Made by a program: the position numbers and the translations under genes | In this document: in pieces, positions 43,603 to 53,469 of the stretch | Layout: every line of letters starts with the position of its first letter | Numbering within the stretch: position 1 is the first letter of the stretch | NCBI GenBank assembly: GCA_963772805.1 | Contig: CAVYYU010000005.1 | Coordinates: 361,964 to 425,963 of the forward strand | Reading direction: 5' to 3' | From: Legionella_A sp963772805 | GTDB lineage: Bacteria > Pseudomonadota > Gammaproteobacteria > Legionellales > Legionellaceae | Length of the DNA: 64,000 nucleotides | The notes under the pieces: model-generated | What the model saw: the letters and a program-made list of their open reading frames with translations, nothing else | What the model was told of the DNA's origin: nothing | The model's database searches: none

Positions 43603-43954
43603 TAAATTGGAAATTATTGAAAAGGAACTAAGCATGAAACAATTGAAGCGTATGGTTTGTTATTTGGTCGGAGGTCTCATATGCTTTGGGCAGGCGATCG
43701 CAGCGACCAATCCGATTTCGTGGGCATTAGACCAAGCTTTCCCAAATACGGTAACTGCAGGTACGACCTATTCGGCGACCTACACTTTGACTAATAAATT
43801 GCCAATGCAATTAGTGAATCCCTTAGTCATTAAACACAATGCCAGCCCTGATAGTGAATTCACTTACACGGATGGGTGTACTGGGCAGCGGTTGATGCCC
43901 AATAGGACATGTAACATAACCATTTATTTATTGCCCGTTGCAGCCGGTGAGAAG

Positions 43955-45340
43955 CCACGGGCTTTTCATGAGTAAATTTTGACCGGCAGATTTTTTATCT
44001 ATACCACCTTACAAGGCCACATCATCAATATTTTATTAGCCTTAATGGCATTCTTGGCACCCAAGAACCTTTATTTTGTGGGTTTAAAGCATGCTCCGCC
44101 ATCACACAGACAGCGTGGGTAATTTATTCTCCATATATTCTTGTTGGTGGTTAAAGCAAAAGTAATGTCAGCAGATAATCCAAATCCCAACCGGCACGTT
44201 TCAGTCGGGAGCGGACACTTTTCTTTTTTCCTGGAGGTAACTTTGATTTAACTAAGCTCAATAACAATCGTTTTGTTTTGGCAAAATTAATAGCTGCAAC
44301 TTCATCATGTTTTTTGTCTGCATCATCCTGTAAATGTACGTCAAGCTCCCAGTGGTATTCACTTTCAATGGACCAGTGATTTCTAACATAGGATGGCAGT
44401 TTAATATTATCAACATCATGGCTGCTCACATAATAGCGCCACTCGGCCGAACCAGATCCTGGTTTATTTTTTTCTGATGAAATGGTTTCGGTAGCAATAA
44501 TAGTTTTAATGCCAGGAAGTGCAACAGGCTTAGCATTTTCTGGTAGGGGGAACGCAAAATATCGGCGTCTTACAAGTCGTCCATGGCTCTCATCGAAATA
44601 ATCTTCAATTAAATTCCCCTGATTTTCACCATGCTCTTTAGAATATGAAATAACTGCATTATACAAAGAAGGTTGATTCTTTTTTAAACCAATCACGAAA
44701 TCACCACCCTTATTAATGATGGATTCGAGTATGACTGTTTGGCATCCCATTGCATCAATGGATACTGTGCATCCTTCCAACTCCAGAAGTTCTAACAGCA
44801 AGGGTATTGCTTTAATTTCATTGGACTTACTGTTCGTTGCCACATCTGCTAATACGAGCTTATTAGCAAAGCTCCAGGCGCTGACCATTTGAATAGCGCG
44901 GATGCCTTTCGATTCACAACGAGTTCCCTTTAATGTTTTACCGTCAATCGGAATTTGATCTTCCGGCAATCGTTCTTTTATGACTAAACCCAATGTACCC
45001 TCAATAATGGTGCTCCAAACCGTTGGGCTTATGATGGCAAAGACTCTCCTAAATGTACTGTAGCAAGGGATCCCCTTATCTAAATCAATGTGGTTCATGA
45101 GCCATTTTTTACGTGACTCAGCGAAGGTAACGATATCATCCCAGCTTTCAGCACCACAAAAAATTGCGCATATTGCGATAAATAATAAGGTTGGCAAAGG
45201 GTAAATTATTTTTTCTTGGTCACGTGGGTCTTTTATTGTTGATAACAACTCAAGTACTTCTGACATGAAAATTCCGTTTAAAATCAAAACAATGAATTCT
45301 ACATGAATTTGCTCAAGAAATACTCATGAAAAGCCCGTGG
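43955..45340 (-). mobile_element. Complete ISAs1-family insertion sequence, 1386 bp, inside the thaumatin-domain gene
   Basis: 20-bp perfect terminal inverted repeats begin CCACGGGCTTTTCAT at each end, with further partial matches out to about 30 bp. An 8-bp duplication GTGAGAAG flanks it (43947-43954 and 45341-45348). The ends differ from the 6248-7466 element, so the two are different ISs. Perfect ends and duplication imply recent insertion. Confidence 0.93.
44151..45266 (-). CDS. ISAs1-family transposase
   Basis: About 371 residues from MSEVLELLSTIKDPRD; an upstream ATG (45287) would add seven residues. ISAs1 motifs: KDPRDQEKIIYPLPTLLFIAICAIFCG, QIPIDGKTLKGT (first Asp), TVSIDAMGCQTVIL (second Asp) and NHWSIESEYHWELDVHLQDDADKKH (catalytic Glu). 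The frame is intact. It shares the fold but little detailed sequence with the transposase at 6268-7386. Confidence 0.95.
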   Translation of the reverse strand: MSEVLELLSTIKDPRDQEKIIYPLPTLLFIAICAIFCGAESWDDIVTFAESRKKWLMNHIDLDKGIPCYSTFRRVFAIISPTVWSTIIEGTLGLVIKERLPEDQIPIDGKTLKGTRCESKGIRAIQMVSAWSFANKLVLADVATNSKSNEIKAIPLLLELLELEGCTVSIDAMGCQTVILESIINKGGDFVIGLKKNQPSLYNAVISYSKEHGENQGNLIEDYFDESHGRLVRRRYFAFPLPENAKPVALPGIKTIIATETISSEKNKPGSGSAEWRYYVSSHDVDNIKLPSYVRNHWSIESEYHWELDVHLQDDADKKHDEVAAINFAKTKRLLLSLVKSKLPPGKKKSVRSRLKRAGWDLDYLLTLLLL

Positions 45341-47453
45341 GTGAGAAGCGGGTACAAATTTTTATTACAGGGTTTGATAAAAATGAGGTTCCTTTGCCAC
45401 AGCTGGTGACCTCTACTGATTCTTCCCCTCTGAATCCTATTTTTGCACCCGGGGTTTCCGGAATCGCCACGATTCCACTATCCGCATCTACAGCAAGCAC
45501 GGCTATAGCTATCCCTTTCACGTTTACATTTAGCAATTATTCTAGTACAGCGGCGACCAATCTCGCGGCAACCATCACGGCAACAACTGGCACAACCCAC
45601 ACGGTTACTAGTGATAATTGTACGGGGATCTTAACGCAATCGAGTGTGCCGTGCACCGTATCCGGGACGTTTACTCCAGCGGCCACGCCGGCATTGCAAG
45701 CTGTGACGGCAAGCCTAAGTTATGGTGGTGTGAGCGGCAGCCCGACCATTGTGTCGACGTCAACGGCCGTGAGTACTAGCGCAAGTTTTGTTGGTGTCGC
45801 TCAACCAGGGTTATCCCCGCTCTTGACACCCAGTACAACTTACCATGACATGGGAATTGCACCTTATTTTCTCTTTACTAATAATACGGGAGCGCCGGTG
45901 GCAATAATAGCGCCAACTATGCCACTGAACTTGCAGTGTTCGGCAAGCGACGGGAGCAATTGCTCAGCATTACTTTCGTCCTTCGTTACGTCGTGTGTTC
46001 CAGGTAATCTCCCCAATGGAGGAGCATGTTATATTACGGCTAACTTCACTACTCCGGCCTTCACCACGCCCATCACGTATACCATTACGGCAACAGTGGG
46101 CTATGATGTTACTAAGGTTGCCGCAGTGATAACCAGTGGATCGCTGGTAGCCGCAACGCTTCCTTCTTCAAGAGTTGTTCAATTAGTAAATAATTGTCCG
46201 TTTGCAGTATCGTATTCGTTGCATGGTGGGGCATTGGGTGGTGTTCCTGCGTCATGTCCTCAAGGGTCGATTCGATTTACTGATGGTAATTGCTATTGGA
46301 ATAACTATGTAGGGACCTCGAATATCTTGCTTGCTGGTGCGACCGATCGCGCCATAATTCCAGGGTATAGCTATACCTATCAAGATAACCCTATTCAGTG
46401 GAGCGGTAATCTTTCGGCAAGCGTGGGATGTGCTCAGCCGAATGGAGGTTCTTGTACTCAGGCGACCTGTAATGGGGATAATGGGGGCACGAGTTCGTGC
46501 GGTTTGGCGCAAGGATTTAAACAGCCTGCAACGCAAGCAGAAATTACCATGCAAGCTAACGCTGCAGCAGATAGTTATGATGTGGAAGTCATCAATGGGT
46601 TTCATATTCCTATCTCGATGACGCCGTATTATTACATTAGTAGTGATGGTGCGACGAGAGTCCCTGCCGTGCCGAATAATTACAATTGCGGCGTACCTGG
46701 AAATTATTTTACTGGGGGCGGATTATCCAACGGATTTGGATCATGTAATTGGAATGCAGCAACTCCGCCTTCACCAGCCGGTTATTATTATAATGTTGCC
46801 GGGGGATCGGGGGGGGCGTGTGTGGCGACATCACCTTCATGTCCGGCACAAGAAGTATGTGGTATCAATGCGTCACTTCAGCAAGTATGCGGTGATTTCA
46901 TTGGGTATTGGACGCCTGATCAACTGTGTGGGCAAAGTTTTGCAACGCCTGCACCCAGCTATCCGTTCTATGTTGGTTTGTCCTGTGCAACCCCGACAAA
47001 CTATGGTGTAGCGGGAGATCAGTTTAATAATACGTATACTTCATTAATGACGTGTTCCAAGCCAATTGCTGGGAATCCTGCTTATAACACGTGCTATGGG
47101 ACCTACTCAACAGGAACACCCGGGTACTGTTGTGGTTGCGTGAATTGGTGGCAGGCGCCAGCTTCAATCTTTGGAGTGAATCAGAATGGCGGCCCCGGTA
47201 TTGCGGTGGCGAGCTGCCCTGGGGGATATTCAAGCCCAGATTGGACTACATTTATACAGCCTGGTGTTCAATGGCTAAAAACAGCTTGTCCGTCTGGATA
47301 TGTTTATCCTTTTGACGACCAAACCAGTAGCTTTAAGTGTACTAATTCCACGACACAACCCAACACTACAAGTTACGTTGTGACGTTTTGTCCAGGAGGC
47401 AACACTGGATTACCTGCCGGCTTGAAGGATGGACGCGGCTAGTCCATATAGGC

Positions 47454-47483
47454 CTTTCCGGCGCTTAGAAAGCGTCCGGAAAG
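47454..47483. terminator. Hairpin after the thaumatin-domain gene
   Basis: CTTTCCGG-CGCTT / AGCG-T-CCGGAAAG with a 4-nt loop, 12 nt after the stop. No U tract; terminator role is tentative. Confidence 0.5.
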
Positions 47484-47614
47484 ACCCATCTTAGGGGTGC
47501 CAAGTATTTGATTAAGGCTATTGATAAATTAGGTTTCTCTTGAGTATAACAATGACTCTCACACTTGGAGTTAAAATTCGCCCCTAAGTTTTTTTCGTAA
47601 TCCATTGACTTTAA

Positions 47615-47691
47615 TGGTCGGAGTGACAGGAATTGAACCTGCGACCCCTGCCTCCCGAAGGCAGTGCTCTACCAGTCTGAGCTACACTCCG
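47615..47691 (-). tRNA. tRNA-Pro (CGG)
   Basis: A complete cloverleaf of 77 nt with encoded CCA end. Acceptor arms CGGAGTG/CACTCCG, D-loop with AGCTCAGACTGGTAGAGC, anticodon loop TTCGGGA inside CTGCC/GGCAG (anticodon CGG, codon CCG), T-arm GCAGGTTCAATTCCTGT. Isolated, upstream of the ispB 3' end. Confidence 0.96.
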
Positions 47692-47728
47692 TACTTAACC
47701 GGGCTGAACCTTGCCTAGCGTTCAGTGT

Positions 47729-48697
47729 TTAATGATTGCGCTGAATTGCATATTGCGCTAATTCTGAAAGGGCATCTTTATATACCGAATCGGGAAGGAT
47801 CTGCAGGGCTGATATTGCCCGATCCACTTCGGTGGCCGCTACACTTTGGGTATATTCAATGGCATTAGTTGCCGCGATAGACTCCAGTATTTCAGGCAGA
47901 TGGTCTAAAGATCCCTGTAATAAGCTTTCCTTAATTTGTAACTGTTGGGCTGGCGTTCCATGTTTTAGCACATGGATCAACGGTAAGGTAGCCTTACCGT
48001 CAGCCAAATCATCGCCTATATTTTTACCTAGCGTTTTGGCGTCCGAGCAATAATCGAGTGCATCGTCAATTAATTGGAACGCATTACCCAAATGTAAGCC
48101 GTATGCGTATAAACTTGTTGCTACTTCTTCACTTGCATTGGCAATCATCGCGCCTATTTTCGCTGAGGCTGCAAATAGCAATGATGTTTTAGAGCGAATC
48201 ACAGCAAAATATTCTTCATCCGTGAGTGCCGGATTATGGCGGTTAACTAATTGTATGATTTCACCGCAACCGATCTGGTGTGTAATTTCGGTTAGCAAAC
48301 GCATAATGGGCAAATTGCCAACATTAACCAGGAGCTGCATGTATTGGGTAAATAAATAATCACCGACTAATATGCTCGCTTTACTGCCCCATATCGCATT
48401 AGCAGTTTCGCGTCCGCGACGAAGTGTTGATTCATCAATAACATCATCGTGTAGCAGGGTGGCAGTATGGAAAAATTCAATCATTGCCGCCAGGGTGATA
48501 TGGTCTTCACCGTTATAATTACAAGCACGGCTTGCCAATAAAACCAACAGCGGTCGCAAACGCTTGCCGCCACTTTGAACGATGTGATTTGATAAATCAT
48601 CGATCAAGCTAATCTGAGATTGTGTTTTCTCAATGATTAAGCGATTAACCGCATCAAAGTCTTCACTCACCAGTGTTCGCAAACGGTGAATTGCCAT
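47729..48697 (-). CDS. ispB: Polyprenyl diphosphate synthase (IspB-like)
   Basis: About 322 residues, trans-isoprenyl diphosphate synthase. First Asp-rich motif HDDVIDESTLRRGR, second IDDALDYCSDAKTLGKNIGDDLADGKATLP, and GGKRLRPLL for the homoallylic diphosphate. It makes the C40-type side chain of ubiquinone. Start MAIHRLRTL at 48697 is preferred (GGGGAC upstream). Divergent from the ankyrin-like gene, with 183 nt between starts. Confidence 0.93.
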   Translation of the reverse strand: MAIHRLRTLVSEDFDAVNRLIIEKTQSQISLIDDLSNHIVQSGGKRLRPLLVLLASRACNYNGEDHITLAAMIEFFHTATLLHDDVIDESTLRRGRETANAIWGSKASILVGDYLFTQYMQLLVNVGNLPIMRLLTEITHQIGCGEIIQLVNRHNPALTDEEYFAVIRSKTSLLFAASAKIGAMIANASEEVATSLYAYGLHLGNAFQLIDDALDYCSDAKTLGKNIGDDLADGKATLPLIHVLKHGTPAQQLQIKESLLQGSLDHLPEILESIAATNAIEYTQSVAATEVDRAISALQILPDSVYKDALSELAQYAIQRNH

Positions 48698-48880
48698 AGC
48701 AGTCCCCAAAAAATGAATGCAAGAATCGTAAGCGTGGGGCTACCCAATGTCAAGTTTGAACACAATCATTTGTCGGTGCTTTGGATAATGCAGGAGCATA
48801 TATTCCGAAAATCGGCCTTGACCTTTGTAATAATTTTAATTAATAATGGAAATTCAGGGACTGAAAAGCGAGAGCATATC

Positions 48881-51706
48881 ATGCTTTATGAATTGTTTTC
48901 CTGGCTAAGTGATGGTGTAGATAGGACTTCAATTAGCAATCAGATTGTTGAGCAGTCTGATGTTGATAAATATCAGCAAGATTCTGTAGAAATTCGGCGA
49001 AAATTACTCGCTGAAATACGAAGTATTAGATTCGAAAAGTACCCTGATTCCGCAAACGCCAGTAATGAAGTAAAGCACCTGCAACAATATGAATCCTACC
49101 AAAGTTTCATTGATTTTTTTCAAAAAAAAATTAAGGTTAAAAACAAAATACCATTGTTTATTTTAGGCATGGAGTATTTGTTATCCATATATAATACGGC
49201 TGGAATACAACAAGATATTTTTGCTAACAAAATAGCCTTTATGTTCGGCGTTCTTCTCGAAAAAAATAATGACATTGCCATTGATTTCTATTGCCATAAT
49301 ATGGATAAATTTTCTGCAATTAAAAAAATAAAAATCATGGTTGAATCTGACAAAACAAGTCGATTTTTAAAGCACTTAACGTCTCAGTTGGTGGGCGAAA
49401 AAAATGCTATTGATGTAGCACCGTTGTTTAGAACGTTTATTGCGGAAACCGAGTATTTTTCCGCAACTTTGCTGTGGCTTTTACAGCAAAATGTGTCTGA
49501 GAAAGAAATTTTGCAAACGAATTTGTTGCAGGATTTTATGTTATATAACTTGGCCTCATTGCATGCGCCAGATAGTCCTATTGTAAACTTGTATACCTTG
49601 CTTCATCAATTTCCCGAAGCTCGCTCACTTCTCCATGATGCAGGACAAGTCCGTTGTGAAGAGAGGGGGTTCCAAAGCTACTCATTAATGGGTGTGCGTT
49701 GTGATGAAAATAAATTGCAAAGCATCGTAGTCAATCCACCACTGATAAAATTCACAGCGACCAAAGAGAATTTTGATGCGCTGTATCAGCTCTTTGACGA
49801 GTCTTTTTTGTTTGCGGCAATAGAATGGTTTGCACGCAGCGGTAATCAAGGATGTTCTGATGAATTGGTTCGAGTTTTAAATCAGGTGCTATCTGTTGAT
49901 AAAATATCGTCACTAATCAATCAGATTGCAAGACAAGGAAATGATGGGCTATTAAAAAAATTAGCTATATTACTGACTGATACTATGCTGGAAACCATGA
50001 TTTCAAAAAATCAGGGCTCCATCATGCATTTATTGCCCTACAAACTTGATTTATATAAAAAAATAAGTGTAACAAATGTGAAAGACTATGTTAGTCAGGT
50101 GAGCAAGTCTGGTTTGTCAGATTATGAAATTATCCCACAGTTTATGGCTATGTTTTCTGCTTTCAAAGAAAAGGGTGATGACGTTGCTGTCATGGTCTAC
50201 GATGCAATCATCGATAGGTTGATGTTGAAACCACAATTTATGGATGATGGGTCATTGCTAAAAAAACTAATGAGATTTGATCAAAAAAACAGCGTGCTTT
50301 CAAGGAAATATTCCAGTATTGAAAAGCAGCTTGATGCAGTTATAGATACGCAAATTTCATTGCAGCTGTTTACTCCAGAAAGTTATCAATTAATTGAAGA
50401 TTTTTGGAGTGATGCCTCGAAAAAAATTAGTGTTATTAACGAAATTTCTCCGGTATTAAATTCTTTTCCGCAAGATAAATATGCTTTTCAGGCTCATATT
50501 GCCAATCGTTATGTGACACAGCACGGATGTAAATTTGATCTTGATGAATATACTAATGCGCTGGGTACTAAGCCTGCCTTGAACATAGATGATGTGACAG
50601 AGTACGAACGCATATTGATTGAGGTTCTGACTACCGTAGATGATGATGTAATTCGAAGCCAACTGACTAAGAAATTAAAGGAAAAATACACGAAAGAAGA
50701 GGTATGGATTAATAAAAAATTTGGTGATGAATCCGTCTTTAGTCGCGCCGTTAAACAAGGTAATATTGGTTTTCTCACTTGGTTGGAATCAGTTAATGAA
50801 ACAACTAGCCTGTTAGTTAATGTATCGGCCTATCAGGCGGCAAAGGCTAATCAATGGCAGGTGGTTGATTACTTCTGTCGCGTGACGACTCATAAGCCAA
50901 AACAGCATGTGTTGAACGATATCCTGGTTTTAGCCTCGATGCACGGTGACTTAAAAACGGTGGCATCTCTCTGCGATTTTAAGTTAAGCCGTCCTCATAA
51001 GAGAACTATTGAACACGCTTTCCAGCAAGCGGTTGCCAATCATCAGATCAAGGTGGTGCAATTTTTTTGTGAGTTAAAGACTAACGCACCCAGTGATGTT
51101 GTACTGGCAAAAGGATTTAAACAAGCTATACAAGATGGGCAGTGGGAGTTGATGCGATGCATTGGACAAGGAGGGGATAGTAAACATCTACAGCCTGAAA
51201 TTGATCGCGCATTTCAGCACGCATGTGTACATGCTGATATACAGTTAATTAAGAAGCTTTGCGATCTTAGCATCTCACCCCGTCAATCCGTGATCATTAA
51301 GTCATTCTTGTCAGCGGTTGGAGCTGGACAAACAGATGTGGTGAATTTTTTGTGTACGTTGCGAGACAACCAGCCAGGACAGGATACTTTGAAGCATGCG
51401 TTTCGGTTGGCCGTCGAATCGGGGCATTTGCTGACCGTTCAATACCTTTGCAGTTGCACAACGCTTTCAATCGCAGATTGTGAGCGGCTATCAGCATATA
51501 AGGACGCTACGAAATTAGGTCATAAGGATATAGCGAGCTATCTTAAAAATCTTGATATACACGATAAATTATCTACAGCCGTCACTAAAGAGCAGCCGAT
51601 TAGCGCATCTGGAACAGCATTGGGTGCCTTTGGGTTGTTCGCCGAACAAAAACCGCATTTGTGTAGAACTACAAGTGGAACAGAGTTAAATACTCTGAAA
51701 ATTTAA
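48881..51706 (+). CDS. Large protein with C-terminal ankyrin-like repeats, effector-like
   Basis: About 941 residues from MLYELFSWLSDG, with GAGAG upstream; a longer reading to 48686 lacks support. No signal peptide. Residues 1-600 are helical, with no domain that I recognise. From about 615 to 885 there are seven or so repeats of 33-37 residues, each with the xxFxxAxxxGxxxLxxxL helix pattern (AVKQGNIGFLTWLES, AAKANQWQVVDYFCR, ASMHGDLKTVASLCD, AVANHQIKVVQFFCE, AVGAGQTDVVNFLCT, AVESGHLLTVQYLCS), degenerate ankyrin repeats. The tail after 885 is polar. Such repeats mediate protein-protein contacts and are frequent in Legionellales effectors. Function unknown. Confidence 0.75.
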   Translation: MLYELFSWLSDGVDRTSISNQIVEQSDVDKYQQDSVEIRRKLLAEIRSIRFEKYPDSANASNEVKHLQQYESYQSFIDFFQKKIKVKNKIPLFILGMEYLLSIYNTAGIQQDIFANKIAFMFGVLLEKNNDIAIDFYCHNMDKFSAIKKIKIMVESDKTSRFLKHLTSQLVGEKNAIDVAPLFRTFIAETEYFSATLLWLLQQNVSEKEILQTNLLQDFMLYNLASLHAPDSPIVNLYTLLHQFPEARSLLHDAGQVRCEERGFQSYSLMGVRCDENKLQSIVVNPPLIKFTATKENFDALYQLFDESFLFAAIEWFARSGNQGCSDELVRVLNQVLSVDKISSLINQIARQGNDGLLKKLAILLTDTMLETMISKNQGSIMHLLPYKLDLYKKISVTNVKDYVSQVSKSGLSDYEIIPQFMAMFSAFKEKGDDVAVMVYDAIIDRLMLKPQFMDDGSLLKKLMRFDQKNSVLSRKYSSIEKQLDAVIDTQISLQLFTPESYQLIEDFWSDASKKISVINEISPVLNSFPQDKYAFQAHIANRYVTQHGCKFDLDEYTNALGTKPALNIDDVTEYERILIEVLTTVDDDVIRSQLTKKLKEKYTKEEVWINKKFGDESVFSRAVKQGNIGFLTWLESVNETTSLLVNVSAYQAAKANQWQVVDYFCRVTTHKPKQHVLNDILVLASMHGDLKTVASLCDFKLSRPHKRTIEHAFQQAVANHQIKVVQFFCELKTNAPSDVVLAKGFKQAIQDGQWELMRCIGQGGDSKHLQPEIDRAFQHACVHADIQLIKKLCDLSISPRQSVIIKSFLSAVGAGQTDVVNFLCTLRDNQPGQDTLKHAFRLAVESGHLLTVQYLCSCTTLSIADCERLSAYKDATKLGHKDIASYLKNLDIHDKLSTAVTKEQPISASGTALGAFGLFAEQKPHLCRTTSGTELNTLKI

Positions 51707-51719
51707 CATAACAACCTGT

Positions 51720-51815
51720 GGCAGATGGTAAGTTTAAATCAGAACAGTAATTGTGGCGCAATTGGTTTACTGTATGAACCCATCTGTGGGATAATTTTTG
51801 CTCTGAATACCCTAC
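51720..51815 (+). promoter_or_regulatory. recA promoter region without a clear LexA box
   Basis: A -10 GATAAT (about 51789-51794) is preceded at 18 nt by TTTACT. The string CTGTATGAACCCATCT resembles a decayed E. coli-type LexA site (CTGT-N8-ACAG) but only the left half is kept. No lexA gene is in the window. Confidence 0.45.
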
Positions 51816-51828
51816 ACAGGTGAACCTA

Positions 51829-52881
51829 ATGGAAGACAACAAACAAAAAGCGCTAAGCGCGGCTCTCGCTCAGATAGAACGTCAGTTTGGTAAAGGCTCA
51901 GTGATGCGCATGGGGGATGGAACTGCAGTGCGCGATATCGAAGCGATATCAACGGGTTCGCTTGGATTGGATATTGCATTAGGTATTGGTGGCCTACCTA
52001 AAGGGCGCGTCGTTGAGATCTACGGGCCTGAGTCTTCTGGTAAAACAACCCTGACATTGCAGGTGATCGCTGAATGCCAAAAAAATGGTGGTACTGCAGC
52101 ATTCATCGATGCTGAACATGCTCTGGATCCCAGTTATGCTGAAAAATTAGGCGTAAAAGTTGATCAGCTTTTAATCTCCCAGCCTGATACTGGCGAACAA
52201 GCGCTTGAAATTACTGATATGTTAGTACGTTCAGCGGCGGTTGATGTGGTGATTATTGACTCGGTTGCAGCACTGACACCTAAGGCTGAAATTGAAGGTG
52301 AAATGGGTGATGTTCATGTTGGTTTGCAAGCACGATTGATGTCTCAAGCCTTGCGGAAATTAACAGCCAATATTAAACGTTCTAATACGCTGGTTATTTT
52401 TATTAATCAAATCCGGATGAAAATCGGCGTTATGTTTGGCAGTCCTGAAACAACAACCGGCGGTAATGCGCTAAAATTTTATGCATCGGTGCGACTGGAT
52501 ATAAGACGAACTGGCGCGATTAAAAAGGGCGATGAAATATTAGGCAGCGAAACTCGCGTGAAAGTGGTGAAGAACAAAGTTGCACCGCCTTTCAAAACGG
52601 CTGAATTTGATATTTATTATAATGAAGGGATTTCACGAGAAAGTGAAATTATTAACCTGGCAACGCAATTGGGTTTAATTGAAAAATCGGGTGCCTGGTA
52701 TAGTCATAAGCAGGAAAAAATTGGTCAGGGCAAAGATAACGTGCGCCAGTATCTGAAAGATAATCCGCAAATTTCTGCTGAATTAGAGCGGCAAATAAGA
52801 TTGGAGTTGTTGGTGAAGAAGTCACCTGAAACGGCTGCGGAGAAGATGGATCTGGCGGCGGCTGAGCTGCTTGAAGACTAA
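51829..52881 (+). CDS. recA: Recombinase RecA
   Basis: About 350 residues. Start MEDNKQKALSAALAQIERQFGKGSVMRMGD, with AGGTGA upstream. Walker A GPESSGKTT, Walker B VVIIDSVAALTPKAEIEGEMGD, L1 and L2 DNA-binding loops (QALRKLTANIKRSNT, FINQIRMKIGVMFGSPETTTGGNALKFYASVR). Acidic C-terminus. Homologous strand exchange and DNA repair; also the co-protease that would drive UmuD cleavage (30341-30862). Confidence 0.97.
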   Translation: MEDNKQKALSAALAQIERQFGKGSVMRMGDGTAVRDIEAISTGSLGLDIALGIGGLPKGRVVEIYGPESSGKTTLTLQVIAECQKNGGTAAFIDAEHALDPSYAEKLGVKVDQLLISQPDTGEQALEITDMLVRSAAVDVVIIDSVAALTPKAEIEGEMGDVHVGLQARLMSQALRKLTANIKRSNTLVIFINQIRMKIGVMFGSPETTTGGNALKFYASVRLDIRRTGAIKKGDEILGSETRVKVVKNKVAPPFKTAEFDIYYNEGISRESEIINLATQLGLIEKSGAWYSHKQEKIGQGKDNVRQYLKDNPQISAELERQIRLELLVKKSPETAAEKMDLAAAELLED

Positions 52882-53308
52882 AGCATTTGACGGTGCTCTG
52901 CGCCTGCTTGTCAGGCGTGAGCACGGCGCGCACGAGCTTGCTACTAAACTGCAACAAAAGGGACACATTGCGCTTGAGATTCAAGAGGCGATCGTGGCGT
53001 GTCAGCAGCTTGGTCTGCAAAGCGATGCGCGCTTTGCTGAAAACGTATGTCGTGCTCGCATTCGTCAGGGCTATGGTCCAGTGAAAATTCGTCATGAATT
53101 GCAAAATCTGCAGGTTGACCGTGAGTTGGTTGATAGCGTACTTGCTAAAGAGCAGGATAATTGGCTAGCTCATGCTATCGATGTGCGTAATAAAAAGTAT
53201 AAAGAGCAAGGCGAAGTGCCTTATGCGGCGTTGCAAAAACAAAAACAATTCCTGCTTTATCGTGGGTTTTCCATGGACACGATTACGTTAGTATTTAGAG
53301 AGCGTTGA
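52871..53308 (+). CDS. recX: Regulatory protein RecX
   Basis: 145 residues, a three-helix-repeat protein that limits RecA filaments. Motifs: DGALRLLVRREHGAHELATKLQQKG, QQLGLQSDARFAENVCRARIRQGYGPVKIRHEL, and QKQFLLYRGFSMDTITLVF. It overlaps the recA end by 11 nt with a TTG start, indicating coupling. Confidence 0.94.
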   Translation: MKTKAFDGALRLLVRREHGAHELATKLQQKGHIALEIQEAIVACQQLGLQSDARFAENVCRARIRQGYGPVKIRHELQNLQVDRELVDSVLAKEQDNWLAHAIDVRNKKYKEQGEVPYAALQKQKQFLLYRGFSMDTITLVFRER

Positions 53309-53469
53309 GTTGTCACATAACTAGCTGGATCAACTTCTCCCCTTGTTGGAGAGGGTGCCCGACAGGGCGGATTAGGGGAGTTTAAATTAAATTACTTCTT
53401 TCTCGCCACCTTCTCTCACAAAGAGAGAAGCAAATTCAATAAACATAACCTTTATTAAGTTGTAGGAAA

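Larger units (their letters stand above)
43634..47442 (+). pseudogene. Secreted Ig-like/thaumatin-domain protein gene, disrupted by an insertion sequence
   Basis: The 5' part (43634-43954) encodes a signal peptide and one beta domain up to VAAGEK; the 3' part resumes at 45341 with GEKRVQIFITGF. Removing the 1386-bp IS and one 8-bp duplication restores a single 805-codon frame (about 804 aa). The restored protein has Ser/Thr-rich Ig-like domains, then from about residue 300 a thaumatin-like domain: RVVQLVNNCPFAVSY, many Cys, and YPFDDQTSSFKC with VVTFCPGG at the end. AGGAAC precedes the ATG at 43634. A palindrome at 47454-47483 follows the stop. The gene is inactive here unless the IS excises precisely. 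Confidence 0.88.

Noticed and set aside
51740..51790. LexA box at the recA promoter
   Set aside because: Only the left CTGT half is present; the right half lacks ACAG, so a functional LexA site is unlikely.
53309..53469. T-box or regulatory leader before alaS
   Set aside because: Short inverted repeats such as TTCTCT / AGAGAGAA are present, but no T-box motif or convincing regulatory fold.
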